A DNA stretch of 64,000 bases from Eubacteriaceae bacterium. Lineage in GTDB: Bacteria > Bacillota > Clostridia > Eubacteriales > Anaerofustaceae. The stretch spans positions 28,390 to 92,389 of the forward strand of contig WRIE01000002.1 in the NCBI GenBank assembly GCA_009782875.1, given 5' to 3'. Positions 62,629-64,000 of the stretch are shown piece after piece (within the stretch, counting starts at the first letter, position 1; the number at the start of each line of letters is the position of its first letter). The position numbers and the translations under genes were made by a program. Under the pieces are notes generated by a model. The model did no database searches and was not told the DNA's origin. It saw nothing but the letters and a program-made list of their open reading frames with translations.

Positions 62629-63688
62629 AATTAAACCCTGCTATTTGCAGAGGTTTGTTGTCAATTATTATTCTGCAAAAATCATCCCTTTGATCTTTTG
62701 AGTCAAAAAACCATACACTGCCAGGCTCAGCCAGCCTGTACCGGGTCGAGTTAAGTTTTAATGAGGATCCGGATGTTTGCGCAATACGCTGCACAGTGCC
62801 GCTAACCATAGCTGCTTTGCATTTGCCTGTCCAACCTTTGCCAGGAAAAAGGCAAGGCGATATAGCAACAATTCTTGGAGTGCAGTCTGGGAATTTAAAT
62901 TTTGAAAGGTTATAAACCGAAGTAGAAAGAGCCGCCTTAAAAACAGTTCCATCTGCTCCCATAGGTACAAATACAGGCTCCTTTGTTAATTTGCCTATAT
63001 CTACAATGCCTGTTTTGTCCAAGTCTAAATATACATTTGTCGCAAATGCATATTTTCTTTGCAAACGATACCGTTCACGAATATGGAATACGCTGTCTTC
63101 TTCATTTGTCATTTCTAAGCGATGGTTGCCCACATTAAGAAAGTCTTTGAAAATATTCTTTTTTTCAATGATTTCACCTGAAACATCCAAGTAGCTGCGG
63201 GGAAACCATTCTTTGTAGTTAAAATCTTTTAAGACTAAATCATCAGTAATCGAAACAATTTTTGAACCAGCTCTGTCAAATGGCAAAGGAAGCAATGGAT
63301 ATCTAAGCTCTTTATCATATACCAAAACAGGGTCAATACTTTTGATTACTCCAAAATCTGTATTGTTTGATAAAAAAGTAAAACTATTTGCGCCAATCAA
63401 TTCAATTTGGTTGATTTCTTCTTCTTGCGTGTAATCCCATGAAGATTTGAACAATCCACTTATTTCAAGCAAGAGCCGGCGCACAGTGCCAAACACAGTA
63501 GATTGGGGAGGCATAATATTACTTGCAGCTAAATAGCTGGCACGCTTTTTTAGTGCTGGCCGGCTCAGACCGTTTTCTTCAATGAAAGTGCCGCTACCGT
63601 CAGAAAAAGCATTCTCGGCAGAAAAGCTATAGGCACTTAATGGCTCAAGCGTCAATAGCAGTTTGGTATAATTAGCTGGCATTTTCAT
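62606..63688 (-). CDS. cmr3: Type III-B crRNA-handle subunit Cmr3
   Basis: Start at ATG 63688, seven bases after GAGAGG, within the end of the preceding small frame; the longer frame to 63709 is less likely. The 360-residue RAMP protein opens TLEPLSAYSFSAENAFSDG, then ASNIMPPQSTVFGTVRRLLL, and later PGKGWTGKCKAAMVSG and NYVIKYGE at the end, as in Cmr3. It recognises the crRNA 5' tag. Confidence 0.86.
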   Translation of the reverse strand: MKMPANYTKLLLTLEPLSAYSFSAENAFSDGSGTFIEENGLSRPALKKRASYLAASNIMPPQSTVFGTVRRLLLEISGLFKSSWDYTQEEEINQIELIGANSFTFLSNNTDFGVIKSIDPVLVYDKELRYPLLPLPFDRAGSKIVSITDDLVLKDFNYKEWFPRSYLDVSGEIIEKKNIFKDFLNVGNHRLEMTNEEDSVFHIRERYRLQRKYAFATNVYLDLDKTGIVDIGKLTKEPVFVPMGADGTVFKAALSTSVYNLSKFKFPDCTPRIVAISPCLFPGKGWTGKCKAAMVSGTVQRIAQTSGSSLKLNSTRYRLAEPGSVWFFDSKDQRDDFCRIIIDNKPLQIAGFNYVIKYGE

Positions 63689-63905
63689 TATTTTGCCTCT
63701 CTTCTTCATTTCTGTCTAAGAATTCATCATATCTAAGAACTCCATCAACCAGTGATAACAATGACTTTTTCTTCGCTTCAACCGGAGTCGTTCCATCATC
63801 TTTTGGCAAAGGCAACCGTATTGCATAGTATCCCTCAACTAACAGCCTGACCAGAATATTAATGTGGCTATCGCCTAAGGACTTGTCAAACAATAACTTG
63901 AACAA
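63672..63905 (-). CDS. Small ORF between the upstream gene and cmr3
   Basis: A frame of 77 codons with a TTG start (63905) nine bases after the stop of the upstream gene and no clear ribosome binding site. It has LVRLLVEGYYAIRLPLPKDD and a helical, charged end that overlaps the start of cmr3. It could be a separate small protein or the end of a frame-shifted cas10; I do not recognise it. Confidence 0.45.
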   Translation of the reverse strand: MFKLLFDKSLGDSHINILVRLLVEGYYAIRLPLPKDDGTTPVEAKKKSLLSLVDGVLRYDEFLDRNEEERQNNENAS

Positions 63906-63913
63906 GTCGTTGT

Positions 63914-64000
63914 TTATTGAGGATTAATAATATAGTTCCAATTGGGGAATTTATTACCTTCTTTCAAATTAATCTTGGCGAAATCTTCATCACTTACTTT
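63914..64000 (-). CDS. Partial CDS, C-terminus, possibly cas10 (cmr2)
   Basis: The frame enters from the right edge and ends with KFPNWNYIINPQ and a stop at 63914. Its place before cmr3 in the operon fits cas10 of type III-B loci, but the 28 visible residues carry no motif. The signal-producing domain is outside the window. Confidence 0.35.
   Translation of the reverse strand, partial: KVSDEDFAKINLKEGNKFPNWNYIINPQ

Overview
The window looks like a chromosomal piece of an anaerobic Gram-positive bacterium, most likely a member of the Bacillota (Clostridia). The housekeeping block (recX, pdp, mtnN, rbgA, rnhB), AAGGAGG-type ribosome binding sites, sortase-type and lipoprotein anchors, a CD1871A-type CXXC microprotein and a lone acetyl-CoA synthase all fit this. 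Three uroporphyrinogen-decarboxylase-like proteins of the corrinoid methyltransferase superfamily, an acetyl-CoA synthase with a complete A-cluster cysteine set, and a cobalamin riboswitch suggest corrinoid-dependent C1 metabolism. No rRNA or tRNA gene was seen.

Layout. 0-5 kb: the N-terminal part of a HipA-like gene, a four-helix membrane protein of S-4TM type, a stand-alone DnaA domain IV protein, and a microprotein followed by a URO-D homologue. 5-14.3 kb: an accessory region of decayed plasmid or conjugative parts (intact MobV relaxase with an oriT-like structure, a GC-rich MobQ relaxase remnant, a ribbon-helix-helix-like protein, a broken Rep_3 initiator, a broken Ig-like/papain-like secreted protease). 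It is interrupted by an electron-transfer operon (CXXC microprotein, polyferredoxin, TlpA-like lipoprotein). 14.3-20.6 kb: a duplicated-unit microprotein, a cobalamin riboswitch that ends in a terminator with no gene behind it, a thermonuclease, a MoxR/VWA pair, an M48 protease gene broken by an 11-bp duplication, and a tautomerase. 21-27 kb: an IS1634-type remnant, an M29 aminopeptidase, a secreted PHP-domain protein and a broken AAA-ATPase-like gene. 27-42 kb: a class II synthetase-like protein, a second URO-D/microprotein pair, lipoproteins, a 1.5-kilo-residue VWA surface protein, a serpin lipoprotein, and a two-component system divergent from a glycine-rich secreted peptide. 42-49 kb: pseudogenes, the acetyl-CoA synthase, a cas1 relic and a third URO-D. 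49-53.6 kb: housekeeping genes.

The right end (53.8-64 kb) is a type III-B CRISPR-Cas locus, transcribed leftwards: (cas10 end?)-small ORF-cmr3-cmr4-cmr5-cmr6-RT/AEP fusion-cas1-cas2-DEDD exonuclease-S-4TM membrane protein, then the leader and a 12-repeat array. The reverse transcriptase fused to an archaeo-eukaryotic primase next to cas1-cas2 implies that the adaptation module can handle RNA or single-stranded templates. The translationally coupled DEDD exonuclease and membrane protein at the operon end are the most novel part. They could be a membrane effector with a signal-degrading partner, or the exonuclease could trim prespacers. A paralogue of the membrane protein sits at the other end of the window, and a decayed fragment of a second cas1 lies near 47.6 kb.

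All calls come from reading the sequence and recalled family knowledge; no database search was run.
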